DNA of 13,180 nucleotides from Bacilli bacterium (GCA_017457045.1 JAFTIF010000020.1:1-13180); one strand, 5' to 3'. Positions 1-7,255 are shown, counted from the stretch's first letter. Made by a program: numbers and translations. The notes: a model not told the origin generated them from the letters alone.

Positions 1-102
1 GAACCTGTAACTGAGCCTTGGGGACAAAGAACTTGTTATATTGCAGACCCTGAGGGGAATTTGATAGAAATAGGTTCTTTTAACAAGCCGTTTAGAAACT
101 GA
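1..102 (+). CDS. VOC (glyoxalase/bleomycin-resistance) family protein, 3' end only
   Basis: The window opens inside a reading frame that gives 33 residues and stops at TGA (100-102). The residues around PWGQRTCYIADPEGNLIEIG match the C-terminal beta strands of the vicinal oxygen chelate fold, where the Glu of the N-L-I-E-I-G motif is normally a metal ligand. The family includes glyoxalase I, extradiol dioxygenases and antibiotic-binding proteins, and the substrate cannot be told from this fragment. The start and N-terminal module lie outside the window. A strong terminator follows at 137-176, so it ends its own transcription unit. Its TGA stop is evidence against the Mycoplasma code. Confidence 0.8.
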   Translation, partial: EPVTEPWGQRTCYIADPEGNLIEIGSFNKPFRN

Positions 103-136
103 TATTTTTATTTATCAAAACGACAAATTCATATTT

Positions 137-176
137 AGCGGTTGGTCGAATAATTCGGTCGGTCGTTTTTTCTTTT
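137..176 (+). terminator. Rho-independent terminator of the VOC-family gene
   Basis: Arms at 137-150 and 154-167 pair over 14 positions around a TAA loop, with several G-U pairs. The T-rich tract that follows is TTTTTTCTTTTT. The right arm contains GGTCGGTC, so it shares the GGTC signature of the other + strand terminators in the window. Confidence 0.85.
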
Positions 177-226
177 TCCAAACTGGGTGTGTAAAATTCG
201 TTCAGATTTGGAGTGTAATTTTACAT

Positions 227-340
227 TTGTAATAGTACAAGTTCATTTTGGAAAAATTACAGATAGCATTCGTATAAAAGATTACATAAGATCGCTTAAA
301 AGAGCGGTCTTTTTTCTATATAGAGAAATAAAATAAATAG
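227..340 (+). repeat. Dispersed repeat R1 (partner of 1955-2092)
   Basis: The core at 252-293 matches 2004-2045 at 39 of 42 positions. It includes the identical stretch CAGATAGCATTCGTATAAAAG apart from its last two bases' context, is followed in both copies by a terminator hairpin, and is then followed by CTATATA-GAGAA. Upstream, TTGTAATAGTACAAGT (227-242) matches TTGTAATATTACAAGT (1955-1970) with one difference. R2 carries about 25 extra bases between the two parts. R1 follows no visible gene, so it may be the leftover 3' region of a lost gene copy. Confidence 0.75.
290..315 (+). terminator. Orphan terminator inside R1
   Basis: Arms GATCGCT (290-296) and AGCGGTC (303-309) pair over seven positions around a six-base loop, followed by six T. 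No gene lies between it and the previous terminator at 137-176. Confidence 0.8.
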
Positions 341-530
341 AAGTTATATTATTAAATAATATAGAACTATCCTACAGTCTATATATTCAGTCTATATCAA
401 GCTTTCTAGCATAACTAATATAAATACTTAGTTTGTTAAATTGGGTGTGACAATGAGCTTTAAATGAGCTAAATAAATCCAGATATTTTTTGTAAAATTA
501 GTTTAAAATAACGATGCTTTTTTTCTGAAA

Positions 531-563
531 TATGATAAAATATTTTTGTGAAGTAATGAGGTG
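531..563 (+). promoter_or_regulatory. Probable -10 box and ribosome binding site of the MATE gene
   Basis: TATGAT at 531-536 is the best -10 candidate. No convincing -35 hexamer lies at 16-18 bp and there is no extended -10 TG. GAGGTG at 558-563 is a good ribosome binding site, five bases before the ATG at 569, and settles that start. Confidence 0.4.
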
Positions 564-568
564 TAAAT

Positions 569-1927
569 ATGAATAATGAATTTTTATCTAAAGAACCTAT
601 AGGTAAATTATTATTTAAATTATCAATTCCAACAGTAGTGGCTCAATTAATAAATATGTTATATAATCTAGTAGATCGTATATTTATAGGTCATATGTCT
701 GAAATAGGAGATTTAGCCTTAACTGGAGTTGGTGTGTGTTTGCCATTAATTATGCTTGTATCTGCATTTGCCGCACTAGTTTCAGCAGGTGGAGCGCCAA
801 GAGCATCTATCTTCATGGGAAAGAGAGACAATGAAACAGCCGAAAAAATAATGGGGAATTGCTTTTTACTACAAATAATAATTTCTTTTATTCTAACAAT
901 TATATTACTTGTTTTTAATCGTGAGTTATTATTGCTTTTTGGAGCTAGTGAAAATACTATAGAATATGCTGTTGCATATATGAATGTCTATGCAATAGGT
1001 ACCTTATTTGTTCAGTTAACATTAGGTATGAATGCATATATTACATCTCAAGGATTTTCAAAGATTGCAATGATTACAGTATTAATCGGCGCTATATGTA
1101 ATATAGCTTTAGATCCTATTTTTATTTATGCATTTAATATGGGAGTGTCAGGAGCTGCACTTGCGACTATTATCTCACAAGCTATTTCTTGTACGTTTGT
1201 TTTATCCTTTTTGTTTAGTAAAAAATCAGTGTTAAAATTGAAAGTATCAAATTTTAAATTAGATTATAGAATTGTTTTGCCTTGTCTAGCTTTAGGATTG
1301 GCTCCATTTATTATGCAATCTAGTGAATGTATAATTATAGTGTGTTTTAACACATCACTACAAAATTATGGTGGAGATTTAGCTGTCGGAGCTATGACCA
1401 TTTTGTCTAGTGTTATGCAGTTTGCCATGTTACCATTACAAGGCTTTGCTCAAGGTGCACAGCCTATTTCAAGTTATAACTTTGGCGCTAAAAATGCAGA
1501 TAGGGTAGTTAAGACATTTAAATTATTATTAATGATATGTTTGATTTATTCAACGGCACTTTATATAGTTGTAATGACTTGTCCAAATATGTTTATATCT
1601 ATGTTTACAGATAAAGTAGAACTAATTGAATTTACAGTTAAAGCTATGAGAAGATATTTCTTTGTCTTATTTGTATTTGGTGCTCAGATAGCTTGTCAAA
1701 TGACGTTTGTGTCTACTGGTAATGCAAAATCTTCAATAATAGTAGCGTGTGCTAGAAAATTTTTCTTATTATTACCTTTAATTTATATTATGCCTGCAAT
1801 TATGGAAGATAAAACAATGGCTGTTTATACAGCAGAACCGGTTGCTGATTTTTTAGCAGTAACATTTACGGTTATTTTATTTATTTTTCAATTTAGAAGG
1901 TCTATTAAACAATTAAAGAATAACTAA
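569..1927 (+). CDS. MATE-family multidrug/cation antiporter
   Basis: This 452-aa integral membrane protein has the usual length and hydrophobic pattern of the MATE family (about twelve membrane segments). These pumps export drugs and other organic cations in exchange for Na+ or H+. Family-typical features are the first helix with Pro21 and the N-x-x-D36-R-x-F-I-G motif, and the start of the second half with QGAQPISSYNFG (residues 295-306). The second-half motif and overall sequence suggest the MepA/DinF-like branch common in Gram-positives, but substrate cannot be predicted. The start is supported by GAGGTG five bases upstream. The gene stands alone, flanked by the two copies of a dispersed repeat, and the downstream copy carries its terminator (2042-2066). 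Confidence 0.93.
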   Translation: MNNEFLSKEPIGKLLFKLSIPTVVAQLINMLYNLVDRIFIGHMSEIGDLALTGVGVCLPLIMLVSAFAALVSAGGAPRASIFMGKRDNETAEKIMGNCFLLQIIISFILTIILLVFNRELLLLFGASENTIEYAVAYMNVYAIGTLFVQLTLGMNAYITSQGFSKIAMITVLIGAICNIALDPIFIYAFNMGVSGAALATIISQAISCTFVLSFLFSKKSVLKLKVSNFKLDYRIVLPCLALGLAPFIMQSSECIIIVCFNTSLQNYGGDLAVGAMTILSSVMQFAMLPLQGFAQGAQPISSYNFGAKNADRVVKTFKLLLMICLIYSTALYIVVMTCPNMFISMFTDKVELIEFTVKAMRRYFFVLFVFGAQIACQMTFVSTGNAKSSIIVACARKFFLLLPLIYIMPAIMEDKTMAVYTAEPVADFLAVTFTVILFIFQFRRSIKQLKNN

Positions 1928-1954
1928 AGTCAACAAATAATTAATTGATATTTA

Positions 1955-2092
1955 TTGTAATATTACAAGTCTAATTTGAACTTTTATAACAATTTGAATT
2001 TGAAAAAATTGCAGATAGCATTCGTATAAAAGCTTATATAAGATCACTCGTTTGAGTGGTCTTTTTCTATATAAAGAGAACTAAAAGAAATA
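1955..2092 (+). repeat. Dispersed repeat R2 (partner of 227-340)
   Basis: It begins 28 bases after the MATE stop. It contains the perfect palindrome TTGTAATATTACAA (1955-1968), the conserved core 2004-2045, a terminator, and the tail CTATATAAAGAGAA. TTGAAA (2000-2005) and TATAAA (2025-2030), also present in R1 as TTGGAA and TATAAA, resemble a promoter, but the 19-bp spacing is long. Here the repeat is the MATE 3' region. Stem arms differ from R1 by a paired G-C to A-T change, which supports selection on the RNA structure. Confidence 0.75.
2042..2066 (+). terminator. Terminator of the MATE gene, inside R2
   Basis: GATCACTC (2042-2049) pairs with GAGTGGTC (2054-2061) over eight positions with a GTTT loop, followed by five T. 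Confidence 0.88.
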
Positions 2093-2131
2093 AAGCGCAG
2101 CTTTAATGAGACTTCCTTTTTAGTAAAGACG

Positions 2132-2157
2132 TGATATAATAAAATAAAAAAGGGAGA
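2132..2157 (+). promoter_or_regulatory. Extended -10 promoter and ribosome binding site of the 78-aa gene
   Basis: TGATATAAT at 2132-2140 is a perfect extended -10 element. The -35 region is poor, as is common when the TG extension is present. AGGGAGA at 2151-2157 precedes the ATG at 2162 by four bases. Transcription should begin near 2147, giving a leader of about 15 bases. Confidence 0.7.
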
Positions 2158-2161
2158 TATT

Positions 2162-2398
2162 ATGGAAATAAAATTATTTAGAAATGGAAAAAAATTAATG
2201 TGTAGATTACCTGGAGAAGATAAGGATATTCCGGCAGCGGACCTATTCTTAGGAGCTATGTTTTTTAAACCGGAAAAACTTAAAGAAAAACTAGGTGAAG
2301 AATTACCTGTTTTAGTTCCTATTTGTGAAATTACTAAGCAAGAAGAAATTGATATTGCAAAGCTTAATGCTTATCTTGGAACTATATACGATAAATAA
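2162..2398 (+). CDS. Small protein of unknown function (78 aa)
   Basis: I do not recognise this protein. It has no signal peptide, membrane segment or metal-binding motif, and looks like a small soluble cytoplasmic protein. The N-terminus (MEIKLFRNGKKLMCRLPGED) suggests a beta hairpin. The middle contains a Lys/Glu-rich helix (FFKPEKLKEKLGEEL), and the end an acidic helix running into AYLGTIYDK. That it is a real gene is well supported: a perfect extended -10, a strong ribosome binding site four bases before the ATG, and its own terminator at 2429-2453. It is therefore monocistronic, between two transporter genes. Two cysteines (residues 14 and 55) are present but isolated. Confidence 0.75.
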   Translation: MEIKLFRNGKKLMCRLPGEDKDIPAADLFLGAMFFKPEKLKEKLGEELPVLVPICEITKQEEIDIAKLNAYLGTIYDK

Positions 2399-2428
2399 TA
2401 GTTTGACTTTGTAAACATATGAATTTAT

Positions 2429-2453
2429 ACCGCTTGAAAGAGCGGTCTTTTTT
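2429..2453 (+). terminator. Terminator of the 78-aa gene
   Basis: ACCGCT (2429-2434) pairs with AGCGGT (2441-2446) around TGAAAG, then C and six T. The C at 2447, which completes GGTC, faces a T and is unpaired, so the GGTC is retained without a pairing reason. Confidence 0.87.
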
Positions 2454-2535
2454 GCATTTTAAGGCATAAAAAGATAAATTGCGTTTGAAAAAGAGGGCAA
2501 TTGTTGAGTAAACCTCATACGATAGCATTATTTAA

Positions 2536-2602
2536 TTAAAACAAGTGAAAAAGTGTGATATAATTAAAATTAAGAAAAAACATTTATAAATTTAATAGAG
2601 GT
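2536..2602 (+). promoter_or_regulatory. Promoter and ribosome binding site of the MFS gene
   Basis: TTAAAA (2536-2541) and TATAAT (2559-2564) are 17 bp apart, with an extended -10 TG at 2556-2557. AGAGGT (2597-2602) lies seven bases before the ATG at 2610. GATAGCATT at 2521-2529 repeats a nine-base word from R1 and R2, possibly by chance. Confidence 0.7.
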
Positions 2603-2609
2603 AAAATAT

Positions 2610-4052
2610 ATGGGAGAAAAAAAAGAAAAAGCACTTAGTGCCGAACAACTTGCAAAAAAAGAGGCAAAAAGGCTAAAAGAAATTGCAAAATTAGAAAAAG
2701 AAAAAAATAAATCAAGAGGTCTCGGCTACTTCGCTTGTTTTTTATTTATCATTACAGTTGTTTATATGGTAGATGAATTAACGTCACAAATTGGCAGTCA
2801 AATGCAAACAATTATTGCTACAGAAATTTTTGCACCAATTGTTGGAGAAGAATTTGCAGTAGCTCGAATGAGCGCATTTGGTGTTGCTGGAACTATTGCA
2901 TCAGCATTATCATTTCTTTATAAACCTTTATCAGATAAATATGGTAGAAAAATATTTTTGATAATAAATACTCTTGGTATGGGTATAGGTATGCTTTTAG
3001 TAGGAATCTCAACAAATATTCCGGTGTATGTCATTGGTGCAACTATTATGGCATTTTTTGTGCCTCACGATATGCAAGCCACATATATTTATGAAAGCAC
3101 TCCACCAAAACATCGTGGAAAAATTTATTCAATCATTAAGGCAATTGCAACTGTTTGTGTTTTATTAATCCCTGTGTTAAGAAATGTGTTTATTTCTGCT
3201 TCAGATTCTTCTAAATGGGTTTATGTTTATATCATTCCAGGAATGATAGCTTTTGTGATTGCGATTTTAGCTATCTTCTTAATGAGAGAATCAGATGCTT
3301 ACATTGAAAGCAAATTACGTATTTTAAAGATGAGTGATGAAGAAAAAGAACAACTTAAAAATAAAAAAGAAGAAGTTGAATCAAATGGTGGTTTAATAGT
3401 AGGTATTAAATGTATTGTAAAAAATAAACAACTTTTGTGGTTAATTGCCGTTTATGCTCTTCAAATGATTGCAATGTTAATGACAGGATATTATGAAACA
3501 ATAATTAACTCTGGTTATGCTAAACAATTTTTAGATCAAGGTATGTCCTTAACTGAAGCAAACAATCTTGCTAAAAATATAGTAAGTCAAGCTTTATTAT
3601 TATTCCCAATTGGATGTGCACTTGCTACATTCGTTCAAGGTTTTCTAGCTGATAAACTTGGAAGAAGAAAAGCGTTTATTATTATGTCTATTTCTATCGT
3701 ATTAGCATTCTTAGGATTTTATTTTGGATCTAAATTTACTTGGAATCAATATTTAGTTGGTTTATTAACTGGTATTGCCGTTGGTTCTGTATGGTCTGCT
3801 GGTGATATTGTTATTTTAATGATTGCTGAATCGTCTCCAACAAAGTTTAGAGCTTCGGTTCAATCTATTGCCCCTCTTATGGCAGGAGCGCCTTATGGGA
3901 TTGTCATGGGGCTAGCAATATTATTTATGAATATTTTTGGAGATGCTATTATTCCTGCAATCATATTGGTTACAGCTGTACCAACATTACTTGGAGCAAT
4001 ATTTATTTTATTTACTAAAGTTAAAGAAACTAATGCCACAAAATTAGATTAA
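2610..4052 (+). CDS. Major facilitator superfamily transporter with lysine-rich N-terminal tail
   Basis: This 480-aa membrane protein has the length and two-half layout of MFS carriers of the sugar-porter-like type. The loop 2-3 signature is SDKYGRK (Asp109, Gly112, Arg113), and its repeat in the second half is ADKLGRRK (from Asp348). A charged central loop (about residues 227-264, rich in Lys/Glu) separates the two six-helix halves. The first about 35 residues are highly charged (Lys, Glu, Ala) and likely form a cytoplasmic helix before the first membrane segment (about residue 38). Secondary transporters of this fold move small solutes using ion gradients; the substrate is not predictable. 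It has its own promoter and a terminator at 4079-4104, so it is probably monocistronic. Confidence 0.88.
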   Translation: MGEKKEKALSAEQLAKKEAKRLKEIAKLEKEKNKSRGLGYFACFLFIITVVYMVDELTSQIGSQMQTIIATEIFAPIVGEEFAVARMSAFGVAGTIASALSFLYKPLSDKYGRKIFLIINTLGMGIGMLLVGISTNIPVYVIGATIMAFFVPHDMQATYIYESTPPKHRGKIYSIIKAIATVCVLLIPVLRNVFISASDSSKWVYVYIIPGMIAFVIAILAIFLMRESDAYIESKLRILKMSDEEKEQLKNKKEEVESNGGLIVGIKCIVKNKQLLWLIAVYALQMIAMLMTGYYETIINSGYAKQFLDQGMSLTEANNLAKNIVSQALLLFPIGCALATFVQGFLADKLGRRKAFIIMSISIVLAFLGFYFGSKFTWNQYLVGLLTGIAVGSVWSAGDIVILMIAESSPTKFRASVQSIAPLMAGAPYGIVMGLAILFMNIFGDAIIPAIILVTAVPTLLGAIFILFTKVKETNATKLD

Positions 4053-4078
4053 ATTGGCGAAATTTAAAATTTGATTAA

Positions 4079-4104
4079 GATCACATTATTTTGTGGTCTT
4101 TTTT
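4079..4104 (+). terminator. Terminator of the MFS gene
   Basis: GATCACA (4079-4085) pairs with TGTGGTC (4092-4098) around TTATTT, followed by six T. Confidence 0.87.
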
Positions 4105-4130
4105 ATATCCAATTAAGTAAAGCCCAGTCT

Positions 4131-4179
4131 TTTAAATAAATTAATAATTTGTTATAATTAGAGGGCAGAGAAAAGGAAG
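4131..4179 (+). promoter_or_regulatory. Promoter and ribosome binding site of the FMN-binding lipoprotein gene
   Basis: TTTAAA (4131-4136) and TATAAT (4153-4158) are 16 bp apart, with TG at 4150-4151 giving TGTTATAAT. The ribosome binding site AAGGAAG ends at 4179, nine bases before the ATG at 4189. A nearer ATG at 4182 is out of frame. Confidence 0.7.
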
Positions 4180-4188
4180 CGATGTTAA

Positions 4189-5265
4189 ATGAAAAAGATT
4201 TTATTAGCATTTTTATTATTATTTAGTTTTGCACTTACAGGATGTGGAATACCTGATTTAGGTAATGGATCTGGTATTGATGCTGAAGTAGAAGAAGTAT
4301 TGAAAGAATATACACCAAGTTGTAAGAAAATTGAAGATGAAACTAATAAGTATGAAAAATCGTCATTAATTCAAGCAGGAATATTAAATGTTTATGTTTT
4401 AAAAGATAATCAAAACGAAGAAGTTTCTTATGGTTATTTAGTTAATGCTAATGGTAGAAATGGCGTAATAAAAATGGTACTTGTATTATCAAATACAGAT
4501 AATGTTGTTTTAGGATTAAAAGTCATGGAACATACAGAAACAGAATCATTCGGTAAAATCCTATTAGAAAGTCCAGATTTTGAAAGTCAATTTATTAATC
4601 TACCTTTTGATAATGTGGACACAAATGTAAAATATGATGGTATTGCTTCAGCATCTTTAACATTAAAAGGAGTTAAAGATAGTGTTAAGAAAGTAATAAC
4701 ATTCCATAAAACAAAAAATCAAAGTGGAACAACAAGTAACGCTAATGTTTCAAGTGAAGAAAGGGCTTTGATGGGACTAGATAAAAACGATGAATTAGTT
4801 GATAAGTCAGAAGAGTTTTTAAACACTTTAAAAGCAAATGTTAGTGAAAACATGTACAACACTTTAACTAAAAATCTAGGTCTTAAATATTATGTTGAAA
4901 TATTAGATGGAAATAAAAACATTAAAGGCTATGGTTATATTGTTGAAGGAAAATATAATTATGAAGCAGAAAACGGATCACGTTTAACTTGTTCTTATAA
5001 ATTATCTTTAACTATGGATAAAAATTATTCAAATATAAAAGTAGCTGTGTTGAGTTCTGAAGATACTATTAAAGATACATTTGTTGAAGATACAGCAGTT
5101 ACTGATTGGATTAATAATAATTATAATGGAAAATCAATTAAGGAAATAAGTGAAATGGGCACAAATGTAGATTCTATAGTTGGAGCAACATTTACTTCAA
5201 GTGCATATCGTAATCACATATCTTATATTGTTAAGGCACATTTAAGAGCGTTCCCAGAACAATAA
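4189..5265 (+). CDS. Lipoprotein with tandem FMN-binding-type domains (PplA-like)
   Basis: The 358-aa product starts with a signal peptide and a classic lipobox, LTGC, with the modified Cys at residue 19, so it should be anchored on the outer face of the membrane. It then has two copies of a domain of the RnfG/NqrC FMN-binding type. The second ends in DSIVGATFTS, where Thr334 is in the position to which ApbE-type enzymes attach FMN covalently. The first has DGIASASLT at the matching place: the Gly is Ser and the acceptor Thr is Ser156, so its flavinylation is doubtful. Two such domains on a lipoprotein recall PplA of Listeria, an extracellular electron-transfer flavoprotein. No ApbE/FmnB, Ndh2 or quinone-synthesis gene lies nearby, so the partner proteins must be elsewhere. 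It is flanked by its own promoter and two terminators. Confidence 0.82.
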   Translation: MKKILLAFLLLFSFALTGCGIPDLGNGSGIDAEVEEVLKEYTPSCKKIEDETNKYEKSSLIQAGILNVYVLKDNQNEEVSYGYLVNANGRNGVIKMVLVLSNTDNVVLGLKVMEHTETESFGKILLESPDFESQFINLPFDNVDTNVKYDGIASASLTLKGVKDSVKKVITFHKTKNQSGTTSNANVSSEERALMGLDKNDELVDKSEEFLNTLKANVSENMYNTLTKNLGLKYYVEILDGNKNIKGYGYIVEGKYNYEAENGSRLTCSYKLSLTMDKNYSNIKVAVLSSEDTIKDTFVEDTAVTDWINNNYNGKSIKEISEMGTNVDSIVGATFTSSAYRNHISYIVKAHLRAFPEQ

Positions 5266-5327
5266 TACAAAAGACTTGTTTGATATATGGGTAAATTCTA
5301 AATATCATATGTTGTTTTTGTTAATTA

Positions 5328-5353
5328 GACCACCAAAAGGTGGTCTTTTTTTT
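5328..5353 (+). terminator. First terminator after the FMN-binding lipoprotein gene
   Basis: GACCACC (5328-5334) and GGTGGTC (5339-5345) pair perfectly around AAAA, followed by eight T. It is the strongest terminator in the window. Confidence 0.93.
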
Positions 5354-5399
5354 CTTTTGATGGTATCGTAAAAACAGATAAATATATTAATTAATAAGT

Positions 5400-5428
5400 G
5401 ATCGAAGTATTGTTTGGTCTCTTTTTTT
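5400..5428 (+). terminator. Second, orphan terminator upstream of the ABC exporter gene
   Basis: GATCGAA (5400-5406) pairs with TTTGGTC (5413-5419), including two G-U pairs, around a six-base loop, followed by TCTTTTTTT. There is no gene between it and the stronger terminator 50 bases upstream. It may be a backup, or the remnant of a lost gene. Confidence 0.7.
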
Positions 5429-5455
5429 ATGATTAAAAACGTGTGAATTTTATGC

Positions 5456-5482
5456 CGCAACCTATAGTTTCCTATAGTTGCG
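5456..5482 (+). promoter_or_regulatory. Hairpin / inverted repeat upstream of the ABC exporter gene
   Basis: CGCAAC-C-TATAG (5456-5467) pairs with CTATAGTTGCG (5472-5482) over 11 positions, with one bulged C and a TTTC loop. No T-tract follows, so it is not a terminator. It lies about 85 bases upstream of the ATG, near candidate -10 boxes at 5511 and 5526, so it could be an operator. Confidence 0.45.
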
Positions 5483-5525
5483 TACTTTGTATATTAAAGT
5501 TGGTAGATTCTACTATCTAAATAAA

Positions 5526-5560
5526 TATAATAAATATCATATTAATAGAATATGGGAGGA
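5526..5560 (+). promoter_or_regulatory. Candidate -10 and strong ribosome binding site of the ABC gene
   Basis: TATAAT lies at 5526-5531 but no good -35 was found at normal spacing. An alternative pair is TTGTAT (5487-5492) with TACTAT (5511-5516), 18 bp apart. GGGAGGA (5554-5560) sits six bases before the ATG at 5567 and decides that start over the in-frame ATG at 5552, which lies at the edge of the ribosome binding site. Confidence 0.45.
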
Positions 5561-5566
5561 ATATAT

Positions 5567-7255
5567 ATGAATAAATCAGTTAAATCATATATTTATAAAG
5601 GAAATGTTTTTAATTTTATTGTTTTGACATTTACTTCATTATTTCAAACAGCCGCACTCATTATGATTTCTCTAATGCTAGAAAAAATAATGGCAATTGC
5701 GACTGCGAAAGATTTAGATGCATTAATTGAACAAGGAGTTATTTTCCTAATATTATTTGTATCTAGTGTATTGGTGTATTTCCTAATTACATATTTAAAA
5801 CCTAAATATCAAAAAAGAGCTATCGTTCAATATAAAAATAATATCTATGGACATATATTAGATAAAAACATAGCTAGTTTTAATAAACAAACCACTTCTA
5901 CGTATATTTCAGCATTAACTAATGATGTGAAAAAAGTAGAAGAAGACTATTTATTTTCTGCGTTTGATTTAATTACAAATATTACTTTATTTTTATGTAC
6001 TATTATTGTAATGCTTATTTATAGCCCTCTTTTAACTATATCAGGAATTGTTTTATCGTTGCTTCCTTTTATAGGTGCGATTGTAGTAGGAGGTAAATTA
6101 TCTTCTCAAGAAAAAGAAATTAGTGATCAAAATGCTAGTTTTCTTCATTTTATAAAAGATAACTTAATAGGATTTTCTACTATTAAGGTTTTTAAATCTG
6201 AACAAAAAATCAAAGAGTTATTTAATAAGAATAATGATGTTTTAGAATCAAAAAAAGCTAATAAAACAAAAACATTATCATTGATGGATCTGGTTCAAAC
6301 TGTACTTAGTTTAATATCACAATTTGGTGTATTCTTTATTGGTGCATATATCTCAATAACAACAAATGATATTGAACCTTCTGTAATATTATTATTTGTA
6401 CAATTAATGAACTACATAATTAGTCCACTTATGAATATTCCTTCTTCTTTATCAAAAAGACTTGCTTGTAAACCTATTTTTAAAAAGATTAGTGAAATAA
6501 TTAAAAAAGAAGATAATACTAATCAAGGAAAACTTATTGAAAGCATTGATGAAATAACAGTTTCTAATCTTAAATTTATGTATGATGATAAGATTGTACT
6601 TAATGATATTTCATATAGATTTAATAAAAATAAGTCATATGCGATAGTTGGAACAAGTGGATCTGGTAAGACTACTTTAATAAATCTATTATTAGGTAAG
6701 TATGATAATTATTCAGGTAATATTTTTTATAACAACATTGAAGTAAAAGACATTTTAATTGATTCCCTATTCGAAAGATCTTCCTTCGTAGAACAAAATG
6801 TATTTGTTTTTGATGATTCAATTATTAATAATATTACAATGTATTCAAATATAGATGAAGAATTATTAAACGAAGCAATTACTAAATCGGGACTAGACAC
6901 ATTAATTAAAGAAAAGGGAAGAAATTATCGATGTGGTGAAAAAGGTTGTAACCTAAGTGGTGGTGAAAAGCAAAGAATAAGTATTGCTAGAGCATTGGTT
7001 AAAAAATCTCAATTATTATTACTTGATGAAGCAACTAGTGCATTAGATAATGAAACATCATCTTCAATAACTAACAATATATTAGCAATTGATAACATCA
7101 CGAAGATAATGATTACTCATAGATTAGATAAAGAAATATTAACTAAATTTGATGAAATAATTGTTATGAAAAATGGTAGTATTGTTGAATTTGGATCATA
7201 TGATGAGCTAATGAACAATAATGCAATATTTAAGTCTTTGGTAGAATTGGATTAA
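5567..7255 (+). CDS. ABC half-transporter, type I exporter fold (fused membrane and ATPase domains)
   Basis: From the ATG at 5567 the protein is 562 aa, the usual size of an MsbA/LmrA-type half-transporter. Residues up to about 300 hold the six-helix export domain. The C-terminal ATPase has Walker A GTSGSGKT (362-369), signature LSGGE (463-467), Walker B ending in Asp487-Glu488, and switch His518. All catalytic elements are intact, so ATP hydrolysis is expected. Such proteins act as dimers exporting lipids, peptides or drugs. Only one half-transporter gene is present, which suggests a homodimer. There is no N-terminal peptidase domain of the bacteriocin-exporter type. It ends with a terminator at 7264-7289, so it is probably not co-transcribed with the large lipoprotein gene that follows. 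Confidence 0.92.
   Translation: MNKSVKSYIYKGNVFNFIVLTFTSLFQTAALIMISLMLEKIMAIATAKDLDALIEQGVIFLILFVSSVLVYFLITYLKPKYQKRAIVQYKNNIYGHILDKNIASFNKQTTSTYISALTNDVKKVEEDYLFSAFDLITNITLFLCTIIVMLIYSPLLTISGIVLSLLPFIGAIVVGGKLSSQEKEISDQNASFLHFIKDNLIGFSTIKVFKSEQKIKELFNKNNDVLESKKANKTKTLSLMDLVQTVLSLISQFGVFFIGAYISITTNDIEPSVILLFVQLMNYIISPLMNIPSSLSKRLACKPIFKKISEIIKKEDNTNQGKLIESIDEITVSNLKFMYDDKIVLNDISYRFNKNKSYAIVGTSGSGKTTLINLLLGKYDNYSGNIFYNNIEVKDILIDSLFERSSFVEQNVFVFDDSIINNITMYSNIDEELLNEAITKSGLDTLIKEKGRNYRCGEKGCNLSGGEKQRISIARALVKKSQLLLLDEATSALDNETSSSITNNILAIDNITKIMITHRLDKEILTKFDEIIVMKNGSIVEFGSYDELMNNNAIFKSLVELD

Larger units (their letters stand above)
177..568. other. Gene-free stretch upstream of the MATE gene
   Basis: No reading frame with a credible start and ribosome binding site was seen on either strand. 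It holds repeat copy R1 with an orphan terminator (290-315), a direct repeat CAGTCTATAT at 375-384 and 388-397, a second direct repeat AATGAGCT at 452-459 and 463-470, and the weak MATE promoter near 531. The two short direct repeats could be regulator sites for the pump gene, but nothing else supports that. Confidence 0.6.
5354..5566. other. Intergenic region before the ABC exporter gene
   Basis: Together with 5266-5353 this makes about 300 bases without a gene. It holds a second terminator (5400-5428), an 11-bp hairpin (5456-5482) and the start region of the exporter gene. No small open frame with a credible start was seen. Confidence 0.6.

Noticed and set aside
290..315. Riboswitch or attenuator controlling the MATE gene
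   Set aside because: The hairpin is over 250 bases upstream of the start, no alternative antiterminator pairing was seen, and the same element occurs downstream of the gene.
5552..5566. Upstream in-frame ATG for the ABC exporter
   Set aside because: It overlaps the GGGAGGA ribosome binding site that serves the ATG at 5567.
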